Of a DNA stretch of 64,000 nucleotides, positions 40,483-52,070 are shown one piece after another. The notes beneath the pieces are model-generated. The model did no database searches. It saw only the letters and a list, made by a program, of their open reading frames with translations, and was not told the origin of the DNA. Position 1 is the first letter of the stretch; every line of letters begins with the position of its first letter. Source of the stretch: Eucommia ulmoides (Eukaryota; Streptophyta; Magnoliopsida; Garryales; Eucommiaceae). The stretch covers positions 272,001 through 336,000 of the forward strand of contig JAENRU010000084.1 in assembly GCA_016647705.1 (NCBI GenBank), written 5' to 3'. Position numbers and translations under genes: made by a program.

Positions 40483-41097
40483 AATCGTTTTTTTTTTTCA
40501 CGATAATTCCTCCACTAGGTGACCGATCAGCTGATGGTAGGGCCCTTTGTTTGGTTAGTAGGACTTTAATACTCATTTATTTCTCTGACTTATATTGATG
40601 CTTTGCAATTGTTTTTTCGCCCTTATACAAGAACTATTGCTTTCCATAAAAGACTCAATTTCCGAATTTAACTAACTCCTCAATTCAAATCATCACTTAC
40701 TCCATGATACAGCATATGTAAAAATATCTAAACTAACATAAGCTTTGGAATAAATTAAGCCAAGATTTTCTATAAAATATCGATGAACAATAATTACATT
40801 TATTTATATTATGTGGCATTGTCGTTCATGACACAAATAAATAGTACAAGGATTGTTCTGAAAATAATAATAATTTGAAGTTATTAATCCAGAAGTAATG
40901 ATATTAAAAATTAAATTTAAAATTAAATCCGTTTAAATAATAAACCCTTACATATATTTAAGGAAGACTTCACATCAAGACCACCAAGAAGGATCACATT
41001 AGAAGCAAATTATGTAGAAATAATTAATATTTTATGGGTAAAATAACAACACCATAACTTATTTTTATTTTGAAAGAATAAAAAATCAGAAACATCT

Positions 41098-42408
41098 CTA
41101 GTTCCCTTGGAAGGATGCTTGAAGATCATCAATTACGTTCTTGTCAACTTGGAATGCCTTGGTCAAGACATAAGGAGAGATTGGTGGTGTTGACCCAAAC
41201 ACAGCGTTAGCAATGGCTATGACCCCTGGATTTTGGCTACTTAGACTAGCAAAAGCCACTGCATTGGTCTTTCCAACATTGAATTGGAAGTGGATGAGCC
41301 CTATTGGGAAAACAAAGACATCTCCTTTTCTCAGGACTTTGGTAAAAAGGGTGTTAGTGTTATTCATATTAGAGGTGACGAAGCCGACATAGAGGGTGCC
41401 TTCCACGACCACGAGGATTTCTGTGGCACGAGGGTGTGTGTGGGGAGGGTTGAGGCCGTTGGGTGCAAAGTCGATGCGAGCAAAAGAGATGCCAAGAGTG
41501 TTTAGTCCGGGGATTTGTTGAACATTTACCTGTGTCACATTTGAGCCAACCTTGTTGCTTGTGTTTCCTGGTTTGTCAAGTCCCAAATAATAGAAATCAC
41601 CGGCATTCACAAGCATTGGATTCTTGCAAAGTTTTCCATTGACGAAAACTGCATACACACATATATAAGCACTTAGAATAGATATATTACACATACATAT
41701 ATATAATATTGCTCGAAAGATTTTAGTTGTCACTTGTCTCATTACTTTAAAATGACTTATTACATGGTCTATAGTTTAACGATTAGGTGTTCTAAATGGT
41801 CATTGTCATGTTATCTTTGATTAAATAATTTGAGAATAGAGAAATATAGAAATCTACTCATAAATAGTACCTAATAAATTTGTCGTACAAGAAGGACCAA
41901 TTTATTGTACTATTTTTCAAAAAAAAAAAAAAAAGTCAATAACTCAATACATGAATTGTCATAAATTAATGTCTGGTGGTAAAATAAAAACACTTAAATT
42001 ACTTAACTTACTATTAGCTTATATAATATTTTCTTGTATAGTTGAAATAAAATATAGTTTAAAAATTCTAATAAACTAAAACAACTATATGCCTCTTTGT
42101 TTCGAATAAACAAGATGTAAATCTTATGCAACGATAGCTAAATGAAGAAATATAAAAATGAATTTATAATTCTAAAGTAATTCATTAAATTGAATAATTT
42201 AGATGACCCAACAGGTTTTTAGTAATTAAAATAGAAAAAATATATTAAAATTGCAAATTTATAGGGAAATTAATATGAGATTCATACCAACATTCTTGGG
42301 ATCGTCAATTGCAACACAGAAGTCTTGCAGTGGACTCGGGTCGGAAGCGTAGGCAATTTTAGAAGCCAATGCCAAGACAGATATAGCAAAGGTTGGGTAA
42401 ATGGCCAT
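41098..42408 (-). CDS. Germin-like protein, copy B (intact; subfamily 1-like)
   Basis: Two exons: 42288-42408 (121 nt) and 41098-41648 (551 nt), with a 639-bp GT...AG intron in phase 1. The product is 223 residues, the normal GLP length. Residues 1-21 ([21 protein letters not shown]) look like a signal peptide, so export to the cell wall is expected. Cys31 and Cys48 match the conserved germin disulphide. Cupin box 1 has HTHPRATE (His110, His112, Glu117) and box 2 has [10 protein letters not shown] (His160), giving all four Mn ligands. N-glycosylation sequons lie at Asn69, Asn77 and Asn136. The family forms stable oligomers; members have superoxide dismutase or other activities, and oxalate oxidase is not implied. 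The start is the only ATG giving a signal peptide, just after a poly-A run. A TATA box lies at 42474-42482, and AATAAA about 30 bp after the stop. It is the only intact gene in the window. Confidence 0.9.
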
Positions 42409-42473
42409 TTTTTTTTTCTTAGAATATGATTTGAAGAAGCTTTGAAGTGAGAAATTTGGGAAGAACGGGTGAC

Positions 42474-42482
42474 CTATTTATA
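42474..42482 (-). promoter_or_regulatory. TATA box of GLP-B
   Basis: TATAAATAG on the minus strand, about 65 bp before the ATG. Identical boxes occur at 11663-11671 (GLP-A) and 60837-60845 (GLP-C). Confidence 0.65.
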
Positions 42483-42540
42483 CATAAAACGATCCTTGAT
42501 TTATTCTGCCTTTTACCCGTTGCCTATTTTTTTAAACTTT

Positions 42541-42595
42541 GTTCCACACCCACCCCCGCCGCATGCATTTTGACTTAATCCATTTGTCAATTTCA
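42541..42595 (-). promoter_or_regulatory. Conserved upstream block of the GLP genes
   Basis: About 70 bp above the TATA box, all three copies keep a block with a RY-type CATGCA word and two TTGAC cores (W-box-like, in opposite orientations). The same block is at about 11741-11785 and 60911-60955. Use by seed or defence regulators is an inference from the motifs only. Confidence 0.35.
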
Positions 42596-42819
42596 TTTCC
42601 TTCAAAAAGAAATAAAAATAAAAATGGAAGATTAGAGGGATAATTGACTTTTACCCCGACTTTACAAGTGAAAATTAACATAATGTCAGTACTTCCAAAT
42701 TGAATTTAGTATTTAAAAAAATAATATAAATTTGAATTTTGTTTAAATTTTAGTTTAATGCATTATTATGTTGCACATTAGGTAATTTATGTAATTTAAT
42801 CTCCCTTAAAAACTTATTT

Positions 42820-43040
42820 CTAGTTTAAATGATGAATTGCTCACTCCAATAACCCTAAAATTAATACAATACGGTTCGCAAAATATATTAAGGTTATTAT
42901 TATTTAGCCCTTATTTTGGTTTCTCTTTCCTCCATAGTTTTTTTTTTTTCATTTTTTTCTTTTTAATTATTATTTAGTCCTCCAACAAAACATTGTTAAT
43001 TTTTACTGCTTGAGAGATACTGAATAGACATATTTACCCC
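42820..43040. repeat. Repeat T fragment beside GLP-B
   Basis: It contains the AATGATGAATTGCTCACTCC to CATATTTACCC part of repeat T and ends at the LINE poly-A tail. Confidence 0.55.
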
Positions 43041-43150
43041 TTTTTTTTAGCCCGCGCAATACGCGGATTTAGATAAAAATAAAAGAAAATTCATATATAT
43101 ATATTTTTTAACATCAAACCAGATATAATATATCACTTTAATGTTTTTAT

Positions 43151-45320
43151 TTATTTATTCTTATCGAAAACGAACTCTTTATTAATGAATTGGAAAAATG
43201 ATAACCTTAGACGAGGAAGACACTCTTCATCCTCACGAGCATAAGAAATTACGTCGTGAGGTAAGGGACCACCTATAGGAAATAACAAAGAGCTAGACGA
43301 AATAATGTTAGCAAGACCATCAGCAACAAAATTACATTCTCGATAAATATGAGAAATTTGAATGTCAAATGATAGAATCCAAAACCGAACTGTGTGCCAA
43401 AGATGGGCAATCAATTAGATTGGGCTATCCTTCTTGATTGAATGAATCAAAGCAAACGAATGGCTTTCCACCAGCAAAGGAAGCTGGCCCAGATGCAAAG
43501 CTTCCTGAATCCCCAAGAACAACCCGCGGAACTCAGCTAGGAAACTTGAACTAACAGTAAGGGGAGAGAAGAAAGCCCAACTGAACAATAGACTAAATCC
43601 CAAAAGAGAATGAAACCGACTTAGATTTAGTTAAAGGGCTCAACCCTTGAGCCCAATTCCTAAATTTGAAAATGATCCATTTATCAGACATGGAAATATT
43701 ATCATGGAGAGAACAATTCCGATTTAATCATATCTCCTAACAAATCTACGATGGGATTAATGCCCCTAATTTATGAAACTAAGAACTCTCTTTTAGTCTA
43801 CTCCACCACAAGTTAATACAGTGTATTAAAGGTTGAGGAATAAAAGAAATACTAAAAAATGAGCTAAAATATCGCCATACCTTTGAAGCAACCTCACTTT
43901 CCAAAAACAGATGTTGGATATTTTCAGTGGAACGAAAAAAGCAGTATCGACAACCCGATACCAAAAACACTCCCATTTTCTAGATGATATCATCAACTGT
44001 AAGTTTGTTCTTCAAAAGCCACCACCTGAAAATCTTGATTTTCAAAGGAAATTGCATACTCCAATGATTAGAATAAAGATCAATCGAGATTACCTCACTG
44101 CTAATAGCCCTCCAAGCAAATTTAATGGAGAAGACGTCATTATCGCTTGGAAGCCAAATGAGATAATCGGATTCCCCTGACAATACTAGGAAGAAGCCCT
44201 TCAAGAAGTCCTGAGCATCATCTTCCAGATCTCGGGGTATCCATTCCTTGTCCTGTAAGAAAATTTCGACAGAATACAACGAGTTGGTAAAATGGAGATC
44301 CTTAGCTAGGATACCAAGGCCCCAATCATCATGACAAAAACTAGTTAGCTCGCCATTGCCAACTTTCCATCTCGATAAATGCATAATAGTATTTTTCACC
44401 GACAATATATCTTTCAAAATCTTAGAACTCCCAATATGATCTGGCCACAGAGAGAACGAGAGATTATTAGTGTATTTGGAGCGCATAAAATCACAACAAA
44501 GAGACTTCCCTTTCAGTAGTGACCAAATCCATTTGAGATAAAAAGTCAACTTATATCCTTTAGATTATGAAGACCAAGACCGCCGAAAGATGTATCTTGA
44601 CAGATTTTCTGCCAAGCCACCCAGTGCCTTTTCTTACCTGAATCTAAGTGGCCCCAAAAGAAATTCACAAACATGGATTCCATATCCTCCAGAATGCAAT
44701 TATGAACACAAATGGATGCCAAAAGATGAAGAGAGAAGGAAGATAAAACATGCTTTAGAAGAACAAGTTTACCTCCATTAGATAGAAGCTTAGCCTTCCA
44801 CCCATTGACTTTCTTAGACACTTTCTCGATAAGACTAGCAAAGTGACTCGCTTTAAGATGACCAAAGGTAAGGGGCACTCCAAGATAAGTACAAGGAAAA
44901 CCACCTTGACTAAAACATGTGGAAAGAATAATTGCCAAGCGACGCGCATTAGGACAGTTATGATGCAAATAGAAATTCCTTTTTGGAGCACTTACAAGTT
45001 GACCAGAGGCTAATTGATACTCTTCAAGCACCTGGATTAAATTTCTAATACTGCTAGAACCTCCGTTGTGAAAAATAAGGGTATCATCTGCAAACATCAA
45101 ATGAGAAACCAGAGGACAATGTCTTTTAGTTACAAAAGGTTGAACCCAACCATTTATCATGGAACGATAGACATTTTGAATAAAAACCTCTTGAGCCAAG
45201 ATAAACAGTAAAGGAGAAATAGGTTCTCCTTAACGCAATCCTCTAGAAGCAGAAAACTAACCCTTATAGACCCCTTGAAACACCACTGAGAAATAACTCG
45301 AGTCAAAACAGCTAGAAGCA
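43151..45320 (-). pseudogene. LINE ORF2 remnant: RT C-terminal half, zf-RVT, RNase H
   Basis: Minus-strand frames give GLR-GEP-ISPLLF followed by LMFADDTLIFHNG (the FADD catalytic motif of LINE RT, in 44546-45199) and YLGVPL further on. Next come the C-terminal RT region (43980-44549), a zinc-binding segment (43779-43976) and a plant-type RNase H (43151-43603, with FLAEFRGLFLGIQ and CNFVADGLAN). Several stops and frame changes separate the pieces. The Gln normally found in GLRQGEP is a stop. The endonuclease is absent. Confidence 0.8.
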
Positions 45321-45470
45321 GCAATGTTTTCTCCCCCTTCTTATATCCGCAAATGGAACTTGGAGAACATGAATTACATCATTTTCCCCAAACATTCAGT
45401 AGATTATCTTTCTGACCAGAAGCCAATTAGACTGTAACATCTATAACTGCTGAAGTTTTAATGATGACCA

Positions 45471-45542
45471 GATCTGTAGCCGTCGGAGCTGCTGGTGCGT
45501 TGACCTGATCTCTAGCCGTCGGAGCTGCTGTTGCATTGACCT
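45471..45542 (-). repeat. 36-bp tandem duplication in LINE ORF1 tail
   Basis: Two 36-bp units (45471-45506 and 45507-45542) share TAGCCGTCGGAGCTGCTG and differ at a few positions. Confidence 0.75.
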
Positions 45543-45699
45543 TGTTGTTGTAATAGGGTCAGAGGGTGAGGCCCCGTCCTTCTCTGTAACACCACTCTCA
45601 TGAACAATGTTCTAATTGACGTCGGAATGATCAAAAGTAAGGGCTTGAATAGAAGAAACCTCCTTAGAAGAGGGTTGGGTCCCTCTTATACCATTTTTT

Positions 45700-46549
45700 G
45701 AGATTTTGGACATTGTTTTACCTACAACCATTACATTACCTTTCTAAATTGTCTTTGTCAATAATTTTGGATTTTTCCGACGGCATATTTCCAAGGAATG
45801 ACTCTGAATATTGCAAAAGGAACAAAAGGATAGGAGACGTTCGTAAACGACTTCCTGAGAGAATCCATCTTGTTTACTAATCCAAATCTTGGGTGGTAAA
45901 GGCTTTGAGAGATCGACCTCAACACAAACTCTAGCGAAATTCAATCTCGTCAAGGTTAAAGTGGTGGAATCAATAGTAACGACCTTATCAATCATGCTTG
46001 CGATAACTTTAAGAATTTCTGGAACAAAATAGTTAATTGGCAGTTTTGGAAATTGAATCCAAATTGGAAGAACTGAGGCATCGGTTTCGAATTAAATACT
46101 TTATTCCAACGGAAATTTTTATAGTAGAAACCCTTGATAACGTTTACCTCACGGGATAGAACCTTGAGCAGATCTTTATCGTCGAGGAAGCGAGGAAGAA
46201 ACGTTTTTGAATCAATCAGACCCATGGTGTACTGACCGGAAATGTTCCAGTTCCTAATCTCAGTCTGAATTTCTTCTAGTGTAGGGTGGCCAAACTAAAA
46301 CTTGAGAACAACAGCATTATCAAACAAAACTTATGATTGGATCAACGTTGCTGCAGAGAAAAAAATGACTAGCGTCCCATCTTTCGTGTAGGTACGTGAG
46401 TCCACCTCGATAGATGGAAGGCACACCGCGCTCTGAAGAGTTGCTGCATAGGATCGGATGAAGCTTGTGTTCCGAGAGGGCTGTGGAAGCACCTTCAAGA
46501 CATAAGACATGGCCGCAAACAAAATTGATCCCCGCAAAACTGAAATCAC
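45700..46549 (-). pseudogene. LINE ORF1 remnant (DUF4283 and zinc knuckle)
   Basis: The N-terminal piece has SFIRSYAATLQSA and SRTYTKDGTLVIFF. The middle piece (45992-46225) has GLIDSKTFLPRFLDDKDLL, typical of DUF4283, and the last piece (45744-45995) has FARVCVEVDLSKPLP and a short Cys-rich zinc knuckle (FCSFCNIQSHSLEIC). This order is normal for plant L1 ORF1. Frame changes split it, so it is inactive. Confidence 0.75.
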
Positions 46550-46628
46550 GCAGGGAAGTTATCTCCGCAAATCACCACAATCGAAATCAACAGCCATCGC
46601 AAGTAAAAAAACAGAATCGTAATCACCG

Positions 46629-46800
46629 AATCGCCACTTACCACCCCTGTGGTCAGATTTTCAAACCACTTACCCCCCTGATGTAGAGGGGTAAGTGCAC
46701 CAAATATCTAACCACAGGGGGGGTGAGTGGCAATTTTCAAACCCACAGGGGGGTAAGTGTAAATTGGCCAAACCACAGAGGGTAAAGTGTAATTAACCCT
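46629..46800. mobile_element. Half foldback element at the LINE junction
   Basis: This matches the right three quarters of 31125-31358. The left arm is missing and LINE sequence abuts instead, so a rearrangement joined the two. Confidence 0.7.
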
Positions 46801-47817
46801 AATAATAATAATGCAAATCAAAAATACATTTGACCAGATGATGCACTTTGATTTTCAAAAGTAAAAAGTAAAGGAAGTTGAGGTTGGATCTGCCTTGGGG
46901 TTTTCCACGAAAAACTCGTGCTTTCCAATTTGTTTTGTCATTTGTTTTTATCTTGATTAATATATGTGGGTATTAATTATGAATTTGATCCCCTTAAAAC
47001 ATTTTTCTCGTTTAAATGATGAATTGCTCTATCCAATATCCCTAAAATTAGTCACAATGCAGTTCACAAAATATATTACTACAATTATTAGTTAAAGGAA
47101 TCTCAAAATATATTACCAATATCTACACAAACGTAGAATGATCGAGAAGTCTTCCGGCCTTAAATTTTATATTTTTTTATGCTTTGATTTTTTGTATATA
47201 ATTTTAATTAGATTTAAATTTCTCATTAAACTATATTTAGTTTTTATTTAAAGAAACTAAATATTTAGATAATTTTGATTTTCTATACCAATTTCTCTAT
47301 TTGTTTTTCCCCTCCTCACATTTACAATTATAATTCATAATAAGCTCTAAACATAAAAATATTAATAAATTATTTGTTGTGACTTATGTTTTAATTTTTT
47401 TCATGTTGGCCACAAAATTTTCTCCGTCATATCAAAATTATTAGATCTACTATGTGGTTGCTTGGGACAAATTTGGAAAAATATATATATTTAATTTACT
47501 TTTTTTCCTTGATATTATAGTAATTTTTTCCTTGATATTATATTAATTTGTTTTAATTTAAATACCACAAATATTGGTTAGGTATTTCTAAAAATACAAA
47601 TTGAAACAACTCCAGCAATATCTTTGTTGCTCTCGTTTCCATATCTATTCACAACAAGACCAAAATGTTACCTGGGGAGAATAATTCTACAAGAATTATT
47701 TTTGAATTATTCAACATAGAAATAAAAAATTTTACATTAGTATTTAGTTAAAATTGGTAATGTCAATTGACCACGTCCCTTGAGTTTGTGATCCAGAAGA
47801 AAACAACGACCTTGTCC

Positions 47818-47859
<42 letters not shown>

Positions 47860-48238
47860 CAAATCAGAAATATATTTCAACATATGATGCACCAAGATTT
47901 TTCAATGAGGGAAATAAAGGTAGTTAAGCATTCGAAAAATGGGGAACTATAAATGGCCTGAGTTTTTTGAAAAATGCACTTTGGCCCAATTTTATTCGAA
48001 TGGAAATGTCACCTGATGTTAATTTTGAATCAACTAATTTTTTAGAGAATTAATTTTTTAAAACTTAGATAAAAAAAAAAATGAACTCCGAAATAAAGGT
48101 ATAGATTCAACTTTGAAAGTTCCAAAATGTGGTATATATGTGTAATTAAGTCTATTAAGTTTAAATTGAATTTAGTATTTTAAAAAAAATATTGTAAGTT
48201 TGAATTTTGTTTAAATTTTAGTTTAATGCATTACTATG
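46801..48238. repeat. Repeat M, copy 2, first part
   Basis: AT-rich sequence closely matching 31359-32480. It includes an (AAT)n run at about 47818-47858. The last ~70 bp (48168-48238) match instead the sequence upstream of the GLP genes (for example 11935-12005). Confidence 0.6.
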
Positions 48239-50528
48239 TGTTTGGAAGGTCCAGCCCATATGGGGGGTGGACCTAACCCAAAACCCAATTGTACTTAACA
48301 AAAAGAAAAAGAAAAATAAAGTCACTTGGGCTTTAATTAAGAAAGAAAAAAAGGAGGGGTCGTAATGTAATTAAAAAAACAAAACGAAAATAGGCAGTGC
48401 ACAATAATTATAGGCAGCAGCTTTGGGTAAGGAATAGAGCAGACTATTGATTCTATGCGGCAGTGCATAGAGAGAAAAGGAAGAAAAGTGAGAGAACCAT
48501 TTCGGCTAGATGATCGGACGGCGATTTGGATTCCAATTGGGTTGAAATTTTAGAGATTTGTCTCGGTGTCAAGTGCTTGGTTTCCATTGGTCTTGCTTTT
48601 TGGTGACCATTTTCCAATTGGCGATTTAGTATTTCTCTCTAAATCCGTATTTAGCGTTTATTGTTGTATCTACCATTTTTTATGATTTTTATGTGGTGAT
48701 CCAATAGTTTTTATCTTGAAAGTGTGAATGAATGGAATTCCCTTATTTCATGATAGTGGAAGTTGCGATCGGACTTCGATACAGTGATTTTTTCCTCGCC
48801 TTGGGATTTTCTATGTAAAAATTGTTTCTCTCCCTTTATTTTGTTATTTGCTTTTATCTTGGTTAATATATGTGGGTATTAAAATTGATAATCCCATTTT
48901 AATGACAAAAAAGAGAAAAAATAAAATCTAATTATTAGTGAAGTTTCTCAATAAAGTGACAACAAGAGCTTCATGTTATTGGGGAAATATTTATTTGTGT
49001 GATTTAAAATGGAAGATAATGGTAGAGTCATAGTAAAATTGATATCGACTAATTATACTATTTGAAAATCTAGAATGATAGTCATCCTTTATTATAAGGA
49101 TTTGTATTTGCTTTTAAAAGGTGAAGCACGTAAACAAAGTGATAAAAGTAATGAATAATGAGAGATAATGCATAGAAAAATATTTGGTTACATTTGTCAA
49201 TGGATTGATCAAAGTGTCTACCAACATGTTATTAATCAAACCAAAACTGATGAATTGTGGAAAAGTTGTACGAACGGAAAACTGGATTGAATAAGGCAAA
49301 TTTAATTAAGAGAATTGTTCATTTAGCCTATTAGTATGGGCAACATATATGGTCAAAGACAATCTCATTAATAAAGAGACTGGGAGGAAAGAGCAGAGCT
49401 AATCCAAAGGGGCGAAAGCACAAGTTACTGTATTGGGAAAAAGAAAAAGCATGAATTCTCAAAAAAAAAAATGTGTGGTTTGACAAATCGAGAGGTAGAT
49501 CAAGGGGTAGAAATGATGCTTCCGTTGCAACAAGTCATGACACATGATCCGAGATTACAAATTCTTGAAAAATGAACAACGTAAACATCGAACTAACAAG
49601 GACAAAGAGGATAAGAAGACTAATGCAATTTTTTTTTAATGCCGATATTGCATTCGGACTTTAGTCCCGTGGTTTTTTCCTCGCTTTCGAATTTTCTACA
49701 TAAATATTGTATCTCCTGCTTTATTTTTTTATTTGCTTTTGTCTTGGTTAATATCTGTAGGTATTGAAATTGATAGTCCCATTTTAATGACAAAAAAGAG
49801 AAAAAATAAAATCTAGTTATTAGTGAATTTTCTCAACAAAGTGACATCAAGAGCTTCATGTTATTGGGGAAAGATTATCTGTGTGATTTAAAATTGAAGA
49901 TAATGGTAGAGCCATGGTAAAATTGATATCGACTCATTATGCTATTTGAAAATCTAGAATGATAGATATCATTTATTATAAGGATTTGTATTCGCTTTTA
50001 AAAGGTGATGCACGTAAACAAAGTGATAAAAGTAAGAGGCAAAAGCACAGGTTACCGTATTGGGAAAAAGAAAAAGTATGAATTCCCAAAAAAATGTGTG
50101 GTTTGACAAATCGAGAGGAAGATCGAAGGGTAGAAATGATGCTTCCATTGCAACAAGTCATGACACGTGATCCAAGATTACAAATTCTTGAAAAGTGAAC
50201 AACGTAAAGATCGAACTAACGAGGACACAGAGGATAAGAAGACTAATGCAATTTTTTTTTAATGGCGATATTGCGATCGGACTTCGGTCCTGTGGTTTTT
50301 TCCCTGCCTTCGAATTTTCAACGTAAATATTGTATCTCCCGCTTTATTTTGTTATTTGCTTTTGTCTTGGTTAATATCTGTAGGTATTAAAATCGATAAT
50401 CCTATTTTCATGATAAAAAAAAAAAAAAAAAGTAAAAATAAAATGTAATTATTAGTAAATTTTCTCAACAAAGTGACATTAAGAGCTTCATGTTATTGGG
50501 GAAAGATTTAATTGCGTGATTTAAAATG
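48239..50528 (+). mobile_element. Ty1/copia LTR, leader and gag remnant in partial tandem copies
   Basis: A probable LTR begins TGTTTGGAAGGTCC at 48239. Further on, a leader segment (CGGACTTCGG... to CTTTATTTTGTTATTTGC) occurs three times, near 48766, 49655 and 50278. Gag patches follow the first two: a start like that at 32880-33010, and a downstream part that includes RDYKFLKNEQRK. The pattern suggests a Tnt1/Tork-like copia element. It is an old, rearranged fossil with many breaks. No 3' LTR was recognised. Confidence 0.6.
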
Positions 50529-51068
50529 TGTATTTAGTGCCTGTAACTCTTGATTGAACAGAGAGGATGAATAAACCTATAGTCGAATCCTTCTTCCTCT
50601 TCTTTTTATTCAAAATTTGTTTTCTCAAATCGGTTGAACAAAGTTTTAGCGTCGGCGATTTAGACCAAGCACTTTGTACTTTCTCACTTTTCTCTTTTGC
50701 GACCTATGCCATCCAATTCACAGATTGTCTCTCATGATTGAACATGGTTAACAACTTCTTGTTTGTGTGAAATGGGTAAGATTCAGCCAGTAATTTGAAA
50801 GCCGAGCCACGACTGACTGTGAAAACAAAGCCATACTCGTTTTCAGGGATGTTCAAATAATCCGCGATCCTTGTCTTCGTATCATGTTCGATTGTGCCTT
50901 TTTCAACAACTTTGTGTAAAGCATGATTGCTCAGATTTGTAGTTATTTCAGACAAACTGAAGGTGGATGATTCCCAATAATGAACTCTCTGAATAGAATA
51001 AAACAACCCAAATCCCCAGTAGTCCCCAGTAGTCGAGGCACACCTTGGGGATATAACTGGGGAGATTC
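50529..51068 (-). pseudogene. MOCOS-like PLP-dependent transferase fragment, second part
   Basis: The minus strand reads PKVCLDYWG, then YSIQRVHYWESSTFSLSEI, IPENEYGFVFTVSRGSAFKL and SYPFHTNKKLLTMFNHE, then LKLCSTDLRKQI and SVQSRVTGTKY. These are hallmark stretches of the plant PLP-dependent transferase family related to the molybdenum-cofactor sulfurase (Arabidopsis At4g37100/At2g23520 type), from memory of that family. The fragment covers the first part of the PLP-fold domain and stops at about 50529, where copia remains begin; the PLP lysine and everything after are missing. A stop follows NWMA, and an 11-bp duplication (CCCCAGTAGTC near 51016) shifts the frame. It has no introns. It is inactive. 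Confidence 0.85.
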
Positions 51069-51530
51069 TGTTGATTATTCCTTATAATCACAATAAAACA
51101 GAATTAAATAATAATCGTAAATATACATGAATATTAGGACACAACAATAAAGAACAGTAATCGAATACGTACCTGTTTGGGTCATCGCAGGAGATTGAAT
51201 CTATCGCAGCGGATTACTAACCAGGTCTTCCTCCCTATGACCTAGATTATTATTGTGGTGGCTCTTAGTGGGAAGAAACTCTTAATCTAGATTAGGGAGG
51301 TAACCTAGTTATATATACTAGGGTTTCACGTTGGGCCCTCCCATAATGGGATTCAATGAAACTCTAAACCTACACTTGCCACTTAATTGGGCTTTTACAT
51401 AAAAGACACATACACCCAAATCAAAATATGATCACTGATTATTTGGGCTGCTTAAATAATAGATTATCCATTAACCCGTTTTCGTAAAACAATTAATTCA
51501 ATTAATGTTAGTCCATAAAATATTCTAATA
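51069..51530 (-). repeat. LTR (3' in element orientation)
   Basis: 462 bp beginning TGTTGATTATTCC on the plus strand. It contains CGCAGGAGATTGAATC and ATATATACTAGGGTTTCACG, shared with the other LTR. Confidence 0.8.
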
Positions 51531-51839
51531 TTCTCCCACTTGAGCTATATTAATTGAATAAATTTAATTTTGAAAATAAGACTCTCGGGTTAATAATAGA
51601 AAAATTTATTTTTGGTGTGGTCACACCTTTTATTTAAAAAAATGATAGTTTATAAGTAGCATTTTGATAAACTTATCCGGTCCAATATGATCTTAATATT
51701 GGATTATGATAGTCTATATGTTAATCTCAACAAACATAAGACTTTCATATTCACAAATACTTATAATCATATCGATATGGATCATAAGTCCAATAGTATA
51801 GTAAGAAATCAATGCCAACATGTGCTCATTATCAATATG

Positions 51840-52070
51840 CATTGTTCTTATTGGTCCTCATTACAATTTCTCAACAAAATGAAATTGTAATTGCAGTTTC
51901 TCAAGAAAATAAAATTGTTGCAATTTCTCAACAAAATGAAATTGTTAATTACAGTTTCTCAACAAAATAAAATTGCTACAATTTCTCAATAATATGAAAT
52001 TGCTAATTACAGTTTCTCAACAAAATAAAATCGCTGCAATTTCTCAGCAATATGAAATTACTTGACTTTA
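51840..52070. repeat. Short tandem repeat of TTTCTCAACAAAAT units
   Basis: About seven copies of a ~30-bp unit (TTTCTCAACAAAATGAAATTG and variants), arranged as ~59-bp pairs in which the two half-units alternate. This lies in the element interior. Confidence 0.7.

Larger units (their letters stand above)
43041..46627 (-). mobile_element. L1-type LINE, internally shortened
   Basis: Read on the minus strand from 46627 to 43041 the order is ORF1, partial ORF2, 3' UTR and poly-A. The endonuclease and the N-terminal part of RT are missing between about 45320 and 45430, where ORF1 tail meets mid-RT. The 3' end has a stem-loop (CCGCG TATTG CGCGG) directly before the poly-A tail. The A unit has the same insertion, cut back to 12262-12560, so the LINE predates the A/B duplication. 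The right junction fuses to half of a foldback element, so the original LINE 5' boundary may have been lost. Confidence 0.85.

Noticed and set aside
43041-43080. Helitron 3' end (hairpin followed by CTAA)
   Set aside because: The hairpin touches a poly-A tail and continues from a LINE 3' UTR in both copies, so a LINE end fits better.
44590-44781. Plus-strand frame of 63 codons
   Set aside because: Antisense to the LINE RT region.
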